Of a stretch of 64,000 nucleotides of DNA, positions 51,270 through 60,490 are shown one piece after another. Below the pieces are notes generated by a model. The model had not been told where the DNA came from. It worked only from the letters and a program-made list of their open reading frames with translations, and did no database searches. The position numbers and the translations under genes are program-made. Numbering within the stretch: position 1 is the first letter of the stretch; every line of letters begins with the position of its first letter. Location: the NCBI GenBank assembly GCA_016703005.1, contig JADJCX010000016.1, forward strand, positions 29,786 to 93,785. The letters run 5' to 3'. The stretch is from Flavobacteriales bacterium (GTDB lineage: Bacteria > Bacteroidota > Bacteroidia > Flavobacteriales_F > PHOS-HE28).

Positions 51270-52640
51270 TTACTGGATGGTCAAGCGTTGAACGCTCTTG
51301 CGATCACCCATGGTGACATCCACCATGTATACACCGCTGGCCATACCTGTACTCAGTTCGAGCACGGTGCTCACCTGCGTTGCACCCTCGGTGCCGATGG
51401 TGCGGGCGAACACCCGCTTACCGAACACATCGTAGATGTCCACGGTCACAATGTTCTCAGCGCCGCTGAGGCCATTGAGCACAAGGTTCACGTTACCATC
51501 ATGTACGGGGTTCGGGTACAACTGCACATCGCTGGTGCTGACCACTTCAACATCGCGGCCACCGAAAGCTGGCGGGTTGTCTATGGTCACCTGACAGGTA
51601 GCACCACAGTAACCGCTCCACACGCCGTTCACGAAAACCTCTACTTGAACGTTGTACGTCTCGCCATCAAGCAGCGTATAGGTAGCCCAATTCAGTACCC
51701 GCACATAGCTGCTTTGGGTGATCACACGAGCACCTGCGATCGGTGTAAGCGGTCCACTGTCACCATCGGGATCGATGGAACCTTGGAAGCGGAAACGATA
51801 CTGTGTTGCTCCGAGGATCGGGGTGGCCCACACCTTATCACTATTGCCGAACGACTTGGTAACGCCACAGCTATGGGTCGGCAGATCCGTATCGTCGATG
51901 AGTTGAGCGCATCCTTGCACAACGCTGACGTCAAGTGCCATTTCACAACCGCTGCCCCAATTGTCATTCAGGAAACCATCGTTCGCTCCATCTCGACGGG
52001 CTCTTACAAAGTAGTGTACACCAGCTACGAGCGGACTGGTCTGCAACTGACTTAGTTTGACATAACGGATGGGTACGGTGATACGACGGCGGTATGCCTG
52101 ATCAGGATTCGAGAACTCGAACATATAAGGGCCGCTTCCCGCTGCCGCCGTCGTGTACACCTTGCTCGAGAGCGTGTTATTGTACACGCCACATTCGTTG
52201 CTTTCGATATTGCTCGGACCTTGTGGCAGGCAGAATTCATGCCCGAAGTATGCTGGGTTTGCGCCCAACGCGGGGGATTGATCGCCATCATAAATGGCCG
52301 ATCCGGTCAACGTGCCACTTCCTTGGAAGTTGTCACGCAGGAGCAACGACCCTGTGGTCGATCTCACTTCCCAACGGCCCTCGCCGTACAAGCAGCACAT
52401 ACCATCGCCGAAGGAGTCGTAAACGCGCAGCGTGAAACAGTTGCCGAATGTCACCGGCAAGCAAGCCTGTTCGGTGATCTGCTGGGTTCCCGCTGCAGCG
52501 AGATCAGTGTATGGTCCGCCACTGGCTACTGGAGCGATCTCCAATGCATCATAGATCTCCCATGTCGTTTCAGATCCCCACCGATCCTGATGGATCACGA
52601 TGGTGACTCCTTCGCCTGACGCGTCGAAGCTCGATCCATC
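51270..52640 (-). repeat. Shared C-terminal cassette, copy 3 (gene C)
   Basis: Same unit as copies 1 and 2, open in one frame throughout. Spacing to copy 2 is about 7.6 kb in the same orientation. Confidence 0.75.
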
Positions 52641-52778
52641 AGCGTCATTCGCAGGAATCTGGTCCACTTCGCCATTAGGCAACGAAGTGCTCACGCTCAG
52701 GTGTGCGGTCCTTGCGCCAGCAGCGTTGGTGGAAGTTCCACCAATTCGCTTGCGTTGAACGCAAGGTTCCCGGTCCAT
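51270..52778 (-). CDS. Gene C fragment 5: C-terminal cassette with T9SS type A sorting domain
   Basis: 502 residues. The real frame starts near AHLSVSTSLPNGEVDQIP, then IHQDRWGSETTWEIYDALEI, FGDGMCCLYGEGRWEV, GHEFCLPQGPSNIESNECG, FLNDNWGSGCEMALD and the sorting domain (QLYPNPVHDGNVNLVLNGLS to the end). It is intact, unlike the same cassette in gene B. Confidence 0.85.
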   Translation of the reverse strand: MDREPCVQRKRIGGTSTNAAGARTAHLSVSTSLPNGEVDQIPANDADGSSFDASGEGVTIVIHQDRWGSETTWEIYDALEIAPVASGGPYTDLAAAGTQQITEQACLPVTFGNCFTLRVYDSFGDGMCCLYGEGRWEVRSTTGSLLLRDNFQGSGTLTGSAIYDGDQSPALGANPAYFGHEFCLPQGPSNIESNECGVYNNTLSSKVYTTAAAGSGPYMFEFSNPDQAYRRRITVPIRYVKLSQLQTSPLVAGVHYFVRARRDGANDGFLNDNWGSGCEMALDVSVVQGCAQLIDDTDLPTHSCGVTKSFGNSDKVWATPILGATQYRFRFQGSIDPDGDSGPLTPIAGARVITQSSYVRVLNWATYTLLDGETYNVQVEVFVNGVWSGYCGATCQVTIDNPPAFGGRDVEVVSTSDVQLYPNPVHDGNVNLVLNGLSGAENIVTVDIYDVFGKRVFARTIGTEGATQVSTVLELSTGMASGVYMVDVTMGDRKSVQRLTIQ

Positions 52779-55700
52779 GAGAATGTTTGCGTGGCGCCGC
52801 CATCAAAACTGAACAGAATGTCCACGCTGGTCAAGGCCACGGCACCGTAGTTGCGGAGTTCAACAACTGGAGCGATGTTCGAAGTGCATACGAGGTCGTT
52901 GGGGTAGTGCACACTGTCGATCCCCGCATCGAATTGCGCCGGAACGGTTACCTGTACACCGAACGTTCCCTCGGTGCCGATGCCACCGGCATTGTACACC
53001 AATAGTCGATAGTCCGTGTTCGTGGCCAGCGCGGGTAGCAGAATGTCCTCGCCCTCGGCCAAGGTTGCGCAATCGATCTCGTTGCTGGCGCTCAGCGGCG
53101 TGCACGCTCCGTCATACAGCACGTAGCTCAGGTTCGTTGCACTATAACCGAAGTAATCGTCCAGAAGATCCAAGTATGCAACGCTGTTCACACCGCTATT
53201 GAACGTGTACCACACGCCTTGCACATTACCTACCAGATTGCAAGTCGGGTTGAGGTCATTGAACGCGCAGGTATTGTCGCCCAAGGTCGGTATGCTGAAC
53301 CCGTCGTTCAACACGAGCGTCAACGTTTCGGCATCGGCGCAATGGTCGTTCAATGTGATCGGGAGGCATGGCGCGGCACACGTAATGGCCAACGTGTAGA
53401 CGCCTGAAGCCGCTCCGGATCCATGAATGGCCACGTAGTATACCTCGTTGGCCAGCGCCAGGAAACTCATCTCAGATGAGTTTGCGCTGCAACCCGACTG
53501 GTCGTCGTTGAGGTTAGCGCAGGTCAGGTTGTTGCAATCGGGTCCCTCGAACACTGAAATGCGTGTGTTGAACGATGCAAGGTTGCACGTGCTCAGGGTA
53601 ACCTCTTGATCGATCGGTGTGCTGAAGCGCCACCAATTCACGCCGGAAAGCGAAGGAGCGCCGAGGAACGGGCACGCATTGGTGGGCAGTGTATTGGCCA
53701 TGCCGGATGTATTTCCGGTCACTGTCACTCCACATTCGAGCAATTGTGCTTGGGTGCAATCATCTGTAGGCACAACACATGATGCGGAATAGTTATAACT
53801 GTTCACGCACGTGCCGTCGTTCACGGACGTGAGGCTCACGGAAATGTTGGTGCCATTGCCGTAGGTGCCCAGAACGTGTGTGCCAAGACCGGCATTGAGC
53901 ACGTTGTTCCCAAGACCGTCGCTGATGTCAACCCCAGTGTGGGGACCGAGGTCCGTAACGGTCACCTCAGCGGAGTACGTGAACAGACTCGTGCAGGTGT
54001 GCGACACGCTGGCCTGCGGCAGGAAACACGGCGCTTCGGTCACGCAGAAATAATCGATCGCCATGTCGCCTTCGAAACCAGTTGCCAGCGTCGTGCCTGT
54101 GATTCGGAAGCTGGCCGTGCTTGCAGGCAGGTTGGTGAGCGTTACGCGCACTTCTTTCCACGCACTGGCCTCCGTGGTTTGATCGGGATCTTCACCCGAG
54201 CGCGAGAACACCGTTGTCCAGTTACCAGCGCCAACAGGCGATTCCATCTCAAGGGAAAGTGTTCCCATAGCACCATCGTTTCCGCACATGTGGTACCAGA
54301 AGGATACCACAGGCTGATTGGTCAACGATGTGAAGTCGAACGCAGGGCTGTAGAGTTGGGCTACGCGGCTGGCGCAAGTGGAGGCTTCGATATAGAGATA
54401 GTTCCCTCCTGTGACTCCGGGGAAGTAGTCGAGGCTCGGCCCCGTGATCGTGCTGCTCGTTCCATTTTCATCCGTCAGCCAATCCGTCCCTGCCGCACCT
54501 TCGTTCGCATTGGTCCACCCGAGCGCTGGTGCCAGGTTGTTCACTGTAGCACAGGTCAGACCACTAAGGGTATAGCCTTCCAGATCATTACAATATGGAT
54601 AGCTGTTCACCAATAAGAGCGTCGAGCCTGTTACAGGTCCGATCGCAACGGCGTCTCCAGCCAAGCAGGTTTCGGTAAGGTAGAACTGGAAGGTCTCGCC
54701 GCTTGCCAATCCACCTACCACTGCGGGTGGGGGTAGCGCACCAGTGACCACCGTGCCAGTACCAGGCGTAAAACCGACCGGTCCATACTCGATCGCATAA
54801 CCCGTGTTGGTGGCGCCTGGGGTCCAGTTCAACGTCACACTGTTGAACGTATTCGATGTAACCGCCAACGCAGTGGGGACATCCGGGCAATCAGGCGTGA
54901 CCAAGGTGGGAATGAGGCACCACTGGATAAGCGATCCCAAGTCAGTTGTAGCATCGTCCGTAACACTGAGTGTCCAAGTGCCCTCGAACAATTGGGTATC
55001 GAAGGCGCTCAATGCATCGGCCAACGTGCCGCTGGTGCGGTATTCACCAACCAAGGGAACGGTGAGCACGGTGCCGCAAACGATCGTTGTCGCAGCTTCA
55101 TCCGAGAAACGCACGTTCATGCTGTCCTTGCTGGCGCATTGATCGTTAAGGATGTCGATCACCGTGCCGCTGGGGCTGGTAAGCCTTATGTCCAGATCTG
55201 CCAGATCGGTGTGATTGATCTTGATCACCACATCCAGATCCGTGATCCGTTCCCCCATCATTGGTCCGGTAACAATGGTGCTCACTATGTTGCTTGCATC
55301 CGGGATCGACGCAACCGTGCTGTTCGAGTAGACACCGCATAGCACAGTTGGTGGACAGGTGAACGTGAGATTGCCGAGTGATGCATTGCACAGCGCATCT
55401 TGGTTGTGCACAACGTTCAGGTTCACCACGCTTGCACTGGCAAAAGGACCCACGGTGGTCATACCCAGGGTGCTTACGTTATCGGCAAGCACGGTCGACG
55501 CACCACCGTTCACCGAGCCCACAATATCCACATCGGTGGCATCACCAAGGCTTGTGAGATCAACTGCAACGGAGAACTGGTAGTTGTTGCAGTCTGGAAC
55601 TATGGACGCCGTTGCAGTAGGTGCAGTGCAGTCGAAGCAAAGCACTTCCCAAAGCCATGGGTCGTAGACGGTGGAGGTGGCACATTGTACTGATGGGTCA

Positions 55701-56770
55701 GACGTCAAGGTCATATGCAGGTACTGTCCTGTGGCCAGCACATCCACGGAGAAGAAATCAGGATCGGTGGTCAGGATACCGCTGCCTGCCGGCCCAAGGT
55801 TCCCGGTGTTCGCCGGATTCGCGAACAGGATAGGGAAGGTATTATCGGGTCCGTCGTAGATGGTCAGGTCGTCGAAGGCATTCGTTTCCAACGTACCACG
55901 CAAGAAGCGCAATCGCAGTGAGCCTGTGCCACTGGCGAAATAGGTCCAGCTTTGGTTGTCGCTGGCCACATAGCAGTAGCTACTGCTCTCAGCCGGGGCT
56001 CCGCACTGGATGCAGTCAACACCGGCACTGAAGCTGCCCAAGTCCACATCGCAATTGCTATTGCTCGCATGCACGATCGACAGGTCCACCACATCTGTAC
56101 TGAGGTAAGGGCCCATCACATACACCTGCAACAGGCTGACGTTGTTGTGTACCACCGTGGCTGCACCTCCGTTCACCGCCTGCACAATGTCAACCGTGGC
56201 GGAGTTGCCGAGGCTGGTCAGGGCAACATCCACGGTAAAGTCACCGGTTGCGCAGTTCAGGTTCTGGGATGCGGTCGCAACAGGCGATACGCAATCGATA
56301 CACGTCACCGTCCACTCCCACGGGTCATAGACCGTGGATGTGGCGCACTGCACCGAGGGGTCCGAAGTGAATGTCATGTGCAGGAAGCCACTGGTGCTAT
56401 ACACGTCCACCGCGAAGAAGTCAGGGTCCGTGGTGAGGATTCCACTGCCCGCAGGACCTAAGTTGCCAGTGTTCGCCGGGTTGGCGAATAGCACAGGTGC
56501 GGTATTGTCGGCACCATCATAAATGATAAGGTCGTCGAAGGCGTTGGTTTCAACAGTTCCTCTTGCGAATTGCAAACGGAGGATTCCTGCACCCTGTGTA
56601 GCATACGTCCACGTTTGGTTGTCGCTAGCCACGTAGCAATAGGTCTCGTTCGCCGGAACAATTGGCGAACACTGCACGCAAGTGAGGCTATTGTTGAAAG
56701 TATAGGTTCCAAGATCGGACGTGCATTGGGTGAACAGTGGATGTACCACTTGCACTTGCCGTATTGGCAA
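52697..56770 (-). CDS. Gene C fragment 4: CUB-like pair, P-like, fibronectin III, MAM-like and PPC-like domains
   Basis: 1,357 residues. Domains in order: CUB-like 1 (about residues 35-150, YCYVASDNQTWTYATQG); beta module; CUB-like 2 (about 255-370, YCYVASDNQSWTYFASG); beta module; P-like domain (about 465-600, MGERITDLDVVIKINHTDLA); fibronectin III (about 605-700, SVTLNWTPGATNTGYAIEYG); MAM-like (about 705-900, WTTVFSRSGEDPDQTTE, GFEGDMAIDYFCV); beta module; PPC-like (about 975-1100, GVNWWRFSTPIDQEVTLSTC); the QGVWYTFNSG unit and Ig-like linker that belong to the shared cassette. The last few residues (LAQGPHT) lead into fragment 5. Confidence 0.8.
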   Translation of the reverse strand: MPIRQVQVVHPLFTQCTSDLGTYTFNNSLTCVQCSPIVPANETYCYVASDNQTWTYATQGAGILRLQFARGTVETNAFDDLIIYDGADNTAPVLFANPANTGNLGPAGSGILTTDPDFFAVDVYSTSGFLHMTFTSDPSVQCATSTVYDPWEWTVTCIDCVSPVATASQNLNCATGDFTVDVALTSLGNSATVDIVQAVNGGAATVVHNNVSLLQVYVMGPYLSTDVVDLSIVHASNSNCDVDLGSFSAGVDCIQCGAPAESSSYCYVASDNQSWTYFASGTGSLRLRFLRGTLETNAFDDLTIYDGPDNTFPILFANPANTGNLGPAGSGILTTDPDFFSVDVLATGQYLHMTLTSDPSVQCATSTVYDPWLWEVLCFDCTAPTATASIVPDCNNYQFSVAVDLTSLGDATDVDIVGSVNGGASTVLADNVSTLGMTTVGPFASASVVNLNVVHNQDALCNASLGNLTFTCPPTVLCGVYSNSTVASIPDASNIVSTIVTGPMMGERITDLDVVIKINHTDLADLDIRLTSPSGTVIDILNDQCASKDSMNVRFSDEAATTIVCGTVLTVPLVGEYRTSGTLADALSAFDTQLFEGTWTLSVTDDATTDLGSLIQWCLIPTLVTPDCPDVPTALAVTSNTFNSVTLNWTPGATNTGYAIEYGPVGFTPGTGTVVTGALPPPAVVGGLASGETFQFYLTETCLAGDAVAIGPVTGSTLLLVNSYPYCNDLEGYTLSGLTCATVNNLAPALGWTNANEGAAGTDWLTDENGTSSTITGPSLDYFPGVTGGNYLYIEASTCASRVAQLYSPAFDFTSLTNQPVVSFWYHMCGNDGAMGTLSLEMESPVGAGNWTTVFSRSGEDPDQTTEASAWKEVRVTLTNLPASTASFRITGTTLATGFEGDMAIDYFCVTEAPCFLPQASVSHTCTSLFTYSAEVTVTDLGPHTGVDISDGLGNNVLNAGLGTHVLGTYGNGTNISVSLTSVNDGTCVNSYNYSASCVVPTDDCTQAQLLECGVTVTGNTSGMANTLPTNACPFLGAPSLSGVNWWRFSTPIDQEVTLSTCNLASFNTRISVFEGPDCNNLTCANLNDDQSGCSANSSEMSFLALANEVYYVAIHGSGAASGVYTLAITCAAPCLPITLNDHCADAETLTLVLNDGFSIPTLGDNTCAFNDLNPTCNLVGNVQGVWYTFNSGVNSVAYLDLLDDYFGYSATNLSYVLYDGACTPLSASNEIDCATLAEGEDILLPALATNTDYRLLVYNAGGIGTEGTFGVQVTVPAQFDAGIDSVHYPNDLVCTSNIAPVVELRNYGAVALTSVDILFSFDGGATQTFSWTGNLAFNASELVELPPTLLAQGPHT

Positions 56771-56945
56771 AAGGGCCCACGGTATATACCTCGCAGTGCG
56801 CTCACATCATTGTGCACCACGGGCGGGGCGCCGCCGTTCACGCTGGTAACGATATCGACGGTGGCCGCATCGCCAAGGCTGGTCAGGTTGATGTTCACGC
56901 TGAAGGTGTTCGTGGCGCAATCGCTAACGTCCGTTCCCGTGGCAA
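55625..56945 (-). repeat. Tandem duplication of a CUB-like plus beta-module unit in gene C
   Basis: Two units of about 660 bp are closely similar at DNA level (for example the stretches around 55,740-55,830 and 56,400-56,490 differ at about one base in six). Each encodes YCYVASDNQ-type CUB-like and VDLTSLG-type modules. It indicates recent unequal crossing-over within the gene. Confidence 0.7.
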
Positions 56946-58323
56946 CCACCGGCACGCAAGGCAACTGCTCCCGCACGCAGAAGTCGTCCATGGCCATGTC
57001 GCCTTGGAAGGTGAGCGTGTTTGTACCCGTGATCCGGAAACGGACGACCGGACCTGGGAAGGCATCCAAATTCAACCAGCCAGTGTGGTTCCAAACGTCG
57101 CCTTGGTCCCCGGTTTCGGTGAATATCGTGTTGTAAACCCCGGGAGCGTTGCTCACATCCTCCACGGCCACTGAGAACGTCCCCATATCACCGGTTCCGT
57201 CGTCCCACATGTGGTACCAAACTGACACTTCCGCACCGTTACCAGCATTGAGACTGCTGATATCATACAGTGGAGTTTCCGCAACCCGGTCCGGACAAGC
57301 GGTCGATGTTTCGATATAAAGCCATTTGCCGCTGCCCGATGTATGATCGAAGATCGGACCGGTACCTGTGCTCGGCCGTGAACCGGTCCAGGTACGCCAT
57401 GTGCTGGTGTTGATGTTCGACCATCCTTCTTCAAGCGTGCATGCCGTTGTGCAGGTACTCGAAGTGGAACAATTGGTCCAGGTATCGAAATCCTCGCAGG
57501 CAGGGAACGCGTTGATCGGGCATGTGTATGTAACTGCGGGCAAAGCCAAATCACAACTAGGGTCTTGGTTGTGCAGAACTGAAACCACCACGTTGCTTCC
57601 GCTTGCGAATGGTCCAACACTGTATACCTGCAGTGCGGAAACGTTATCGTGGTAGGTCACCGGGACACCGCCGTTCACGCTGGCAATAATGTCAACGTCC
57701 GTGGCCAGGTTGCCAAGCGCGGTCAGGTTCACATCCACATTGAACTGGTTGGTACCGCACGCGGGAACAATTGTGGAGGTGGCAGCCGCCTGTGTGCATG
57801 TGATGAAGTTCAAGTTGACGAACTGGACGGTACCGATGTTGCTGGATACTGCATCGCAAAAGCGCAGGATCCAGGTTCCGCTTGCGGGTCCACCGTTGTT
57901 CACGGTGCTGATCGGTGTGTGCGGGTTGAATGTGCCCGTGACGTTGTTCGTTAAGACGGTGGTCATTGCGGTGCCGCCATCCTGAAGCCGGAATACCGCA
58001 GTGGGGCAGTTCAACGGGTCACCGAGGTTGTCGCCACCGGCGAACACACCGGTATTGATCAATGCGACTTGCGTACCGTTCGGGCTGATAAGCGTGAGGC
58101 GCTGGTTGCTATTGAACAGGTGTGAAGTAATGATATCAACGGATTGCAGGTTCACATCCGTACCGAGCGTAGTACCCGGAGCCGTGATGGCCAAACCAAT
58201 ATCCAAGTTGTTCTGAAGCGCGCAACCATTGTCCGGCACCGTGAGTCCTAGGGCACACGTATTGGCCGTCGTGCAAGTAAGGGGTCGAGTTGAAGTTGCC
58301 CAGTGGGATATTGCAGGCCGCAT
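56458..58323 (-). CDS. Gene C fragment 3: P-domain-like, beta modules and MAM-like domain
   Basis: Real sequence runs from about LGLTVPDNGCALQNNLDIGL (P-like region, LTLISPNGTQVALINTGVFA and GTWILRFCDAVSSNIG) through a beta module, a MAM-like domain (CTLEEGWSNINTSTW, YIETSTACPDRVAE, NAGNGAEVSVWYHMWDD, FQGDMAMDDFCV) and VTSVNGGAPPVVHNDVSALR. The last 100 residues are out of frame and overlap the next fragment. Confidence 0.75.
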   Translation of the reverse strand: MRPAISHWATSTRPLTCTTANTCALGLTVPDNGCALQNNLDIGLAITAPGTTLGTDVNLQSVDIITSHLFNSNQRLTLISPNGTQVALINTGVFAGGDNLGDPLNCPTAVFRLQDGGTAMTTVLTNNVTGTFNPHTPISTVNNGGPASGTWILRFCDAVSSNIGTVQFVNLNFITCTQAAATSTIVPACGTNQFNVDVNLTALGNLATDVDIIASVNGGVPVTYHDNVSALQVYSVGPFASGSNVVVSVLHNQDPSCDLALPAVTYTCPINAFPACEDFDTWTNCSTSSTCTTACTLEEGWSNINTSTWRTWTGSRPSTGTGPIFDHTSGSGKWLYIETSTACPDRVAETPLYDISSLNAGNGAEVSVWYHMWDDGTGDMGTFSVAVEDVSNAPGVYNTIFTETGDQGDVWNHTGWLNLDAFPGPVVRFRITGTNTLTFQGDMAMDDFCVREQLPCVPVVATGTDVSDCATNTFSVNINLTSLGDAATVDIVTSVNGGAPPVVHNDVSALRGIYRGPFCQYGKCKWYIHCSPNARPILEPILSTIASLACSVRQLFRRTRPIATWLATTKRGRMLHRVQESSVCNSQEELLKPTPSTTLSFMMVPTIPHLCYSPTRRTLAT

Positions 58324-59932
58324 CGCCCGTGTGCACCACCGTTACCGCGACCGGTGTGCCGATGGTGAAGGGTCCAAGTACGTACGTGCCCGGAGCAACT
58401 ACACCGTTGATGGGCGTGCCAGCCGAAGGCACGAGGTTTACGGAAGTCGCATCACCGAGCGAAGTAAGGTTGATGGTAACGGAATACTGGTTCGTAACAC
58501 AGCTCGCTCCGCTGACTTGAGCTGTTGCAGCAGGCTGAATACAGGCCAAGGCCTCTCGCACACAGAAATCATCAAATGCTGCATCACCTTCGAATGTGGC
58601 CGTTTGAGTGGCACGTACCCGGAAGCGGACCAATGGTCCAGCCGCTACCGCGTCAACATCCAACCATCCAGTGTGCAACCATAAGGCACCCTGCGTGCCT
58701 GTCCGGGTGAAGAGTGTCGTATAGGAGCCGGGGCTATTCGTCAGGTCCTCCACTTCCACGGTGAACGTGCCGATCTGCGCACCCAACATGTGGTACCACA
58801 AGGACATCTCGGCGCCATTCCCGGCTGTGAGGGAACTGATGTCGTACGTGTTGCTGACAGCAATGCGCTCTGTGCAGTTGCCAGAAGCTTCGATGTACAG
58901 GTATCGACCTGTTCCCGTGCTTGGCCCGTTCGGGTTGTCCGTATCCGGACCGGTACCTGCGCTGTTGGCCGTACCGCTGGTTTCAACCAACCAACCCGGC
59001 GTGCTCGTGTTTGTCCAGCCCTCTTCCAAGGGTTGAACAAAGGTGCAACTTGAGCTGGCCGTGCCATCCGTGAAGGCATTGAACGTTTGGCAGAATGGAT
59101 AGCTCGTGATGGGACAATTCGAAACGTTCTGGATGAAGTTGCCCAAGTTCAACGTGCAAATGTTGTCGGGGGCGGTTACCACGGTTATCTGGACAGTTGT
59201 GCCGAGTGCAAAGGGACCCATTACGAAGGTGCCAGATGCCGTTACCCCGGAGTACTGTGTGGTCGGTGTACCGGCAATGGTGTGGACCAGGTTAACGCTT
59301 GTGTTACCAGTGCCCAATCCCGTTAGGTCCACCGAAACCGAGAACTGTCCCGCACCGCAATTGAGGGTTGTGCTGGCCGTTGCCGTAGGAGCGGTACAAT
59401 TCGCACCGGTCCAGGTCATGGTGAATCCATTCGCCGGGCTGATCACTCCAGCGAGTGCAGAGTTGGCCATCGCGCACGTGGCAGTGTTGACCGCACCAGC
59501 TGTCGTGCTGTTCCAATCGGCAGTGGTGGTGCGGTTATTGAAGTCCGTCGCCGTATGACCACCCAATCCAACTTGAGCGTATCCGGTACTCACCACCGTT
59601 GGGTTGAAGAAGCTGGAGCCCCATACCACATCGACCACGTTGGTGGTTTCGTTCAGTCGGATCTGGAAGTTGATGATATCACCGGTGGTGCCAGCGGTAC
59701 CAACAGCGCGTTCATAGTTGGACCACTGAACTACCAACGTGCGGTTCGGTGCCGTTCCGATGGTCTCGTAGCGAAGGTCTGAACCGCTGCCGGTGCCCTT
59801 CCCTCGGATATCGCGCCCTAGCGCTGCGATGCGGCTGCGCAATTGAGCTGGTGTAACAGCGGTTGCGAAGCTCAGGGGTACCGTGGAGGTGGTCATGTTC
59901 ACGGCGGTGGCACCCAAGGCCGATTGGCCCAA
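58136..59932 (-). CDS. Gene C fragment 2: N-terminal beta domain, beta modules and MAM-like domain
   Basis: 598 residues beginning in the N-terminal domain (SLGQSALGATAVNM, then ERAVGTAGTTGDIINFQIRL and VVWGSSFFNPTVVSTGYAQV), a beta module, a MAM-like domain (TFVQPLEEGWTNTSTPGW, GNGAEMSLWYHMLGAQ, FEGDAAFDDFCVREAL) and another beta module. Sequence after about NIPLGNFNSTP is out of frame. Confidence 0.75.
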   Translation of the reverse strand: MGQSALGATAVNMTTSTVPLSFATAVTPAQLRSRIAALGRDIRGKGTGSGSDLRYETIGTAPNRTLVVQWSNYERAVGTAGTTGDIINFQIRLNETTNVVDVVWGSSFFNPTVVSTGYAQVGLGGHTATDFNNRTTTADWNSTTAGAVNTATCAMANSALAGVISPANGFTMTWTGANCTAPTATASTTLNCGAGQFSVSVDLTGLGTGNTSVNLVHTIAGTPTTQYSGVTASGTFVMGPFALGTTVQITVVTAPDNICTLNLGNFIQNVSNCPITSYPFCQTFNAFTDGTASSSCTFVQPLEEGWTNTSTPGWLVETSGTANSAGTGPDTDNPNGPSTGTGRYLYIEASGNCTERIAVSNTYDISSLTAGNGAEMSLWYHMLGAQIGTFTVEVEDLTNSPGSYTTLFTRTGTQGALWLHTGWLDVDAVAAGPLVRFRVRATQTATFEGDAAFDDFCVREALACIQPAATAQVSGASCVTNQYSVTINLTSLGDATSVNLVPSAGTPINGVVAPGTYVLGPFTIGTPVAVTVVHTGDAACNIPLGNFNSTPYLHDGQYVCPRTHGAGQWLRASEQLGYWFGHHGSGYYARYGCEPAIR

Positions 59933-60052
59933 TGAGATCCAACCATCCGTGCTTACCGCAAGACGATCGAACGTTACCCCACGGAAGTTGAAATCGAATC
60001 CGATCGGAAGTCCAACACCGGTGTTCGTTGTGCCGCCGGCAGGAACGCCGGG

Positions 60053-60229
60053 TCAACGAATTTCTGGGCGCCGTTGGTTTCCAGTACCCAGCACCGAACC
60101 GCCTACGATCGGCGAGAAGGTGCCCACACTTTGCGTGTAAGCGTATTGAGATACCAGCTGCGCTAAGGCAGCATTGCTCACTAGGCCGAACACGGCCGCG
60201 AGCGTCAGAAGGCGGTACAGAAAACGCAT
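60053..60229 (-). CDS. Gene C fragment 1: signal peptide and N-terminus
   Basis: ATG 60229 starts MRFLYRLLTLAAVFGLVSNA, a Sec signal peptide, then LVSQYAYTQSVGTFSPIVGG. A stop at 60053-60055 follows a lost base; the next frames read TNGAQKFVDPAFLP and GTTNTGVGLPIGFDFNFRGV, a DGWISLG-type domain, and enter fragment 2. This short piece fixes the true start of gene C. Confidence 0.7.
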   Translation of the reverse strand: MRFLYRLLTLAAVFGLVSNAALAQLVSQYAYTQSVGTFSPIVGGSVLGTGNQRRPEIR

Positions 60230-60490
60230 AATGGGTGATTAATTGGTTGGAGCAACTATTTGGATTGGGCTGCAATGCTATGGAAGGTTTCCATATCGCA
60301 TTGTTCATAACCGCAACTTCTCAGGGCGAGGCAACCGCGGTCACATTTGAGCGTACGCACGCGACTACGGCTTTTTCTACTGCGGTATCGCGCCATGTAT
60401 TTGTGACCTCGCGCACAGTTTGCCGCTCCTTTTCTGTGGTTGTCTCAGCAATATGCTTGTGGCGAAGTGGTGGACGAGTGATGGACCGGT

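Larger units (their letters stand above)
51270..60229 (-). pseudogene. Giant T9SS-exported mosaic protein C, whole locus (frame-broken as read)
   Basis: About 2,990 codons in five main fragments. From the N-terminus (60229): signal peptide; a beta domain with a DGWISLG motif; beta modules alternating with three MAM-like domains, a P-domain-like region, two tandem CUB-like domains, a proprotein-convertase P-like domain, a fibronectin III domain, PPC-like domains and the shared C-terminal cassette with type A sorting domain. Breaks lie near 60,080 and 60,040, near 58,260, near 56,740 and near 52,730; repaired sequence is continuous at each. The product is predicted to be a very large extracellular protein with eukaryote-like adhesive domains. 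Labelled pseudogene because of the broken frame as read; I believe the gene is intact in the organism. Confidence 0.8.

Noticed and set aside
43000..60000. CRISPR array or tandem short repeats among the highly repetitive giant genes
   Set aside because: The repeats are long coding units (protein domains), with no regular 25-40 base repeat-spacer pattern and no cas genes.
43689..60229. Programmed frameshifting or phase variation as the cause of the broken giant genes
   Set aside because: Breaks occur at many different short runs with both gains and losses, also in ordinary genes such as the ABC exporter and methyltransferase. No long variable tract or slippery-site pattern recurs.
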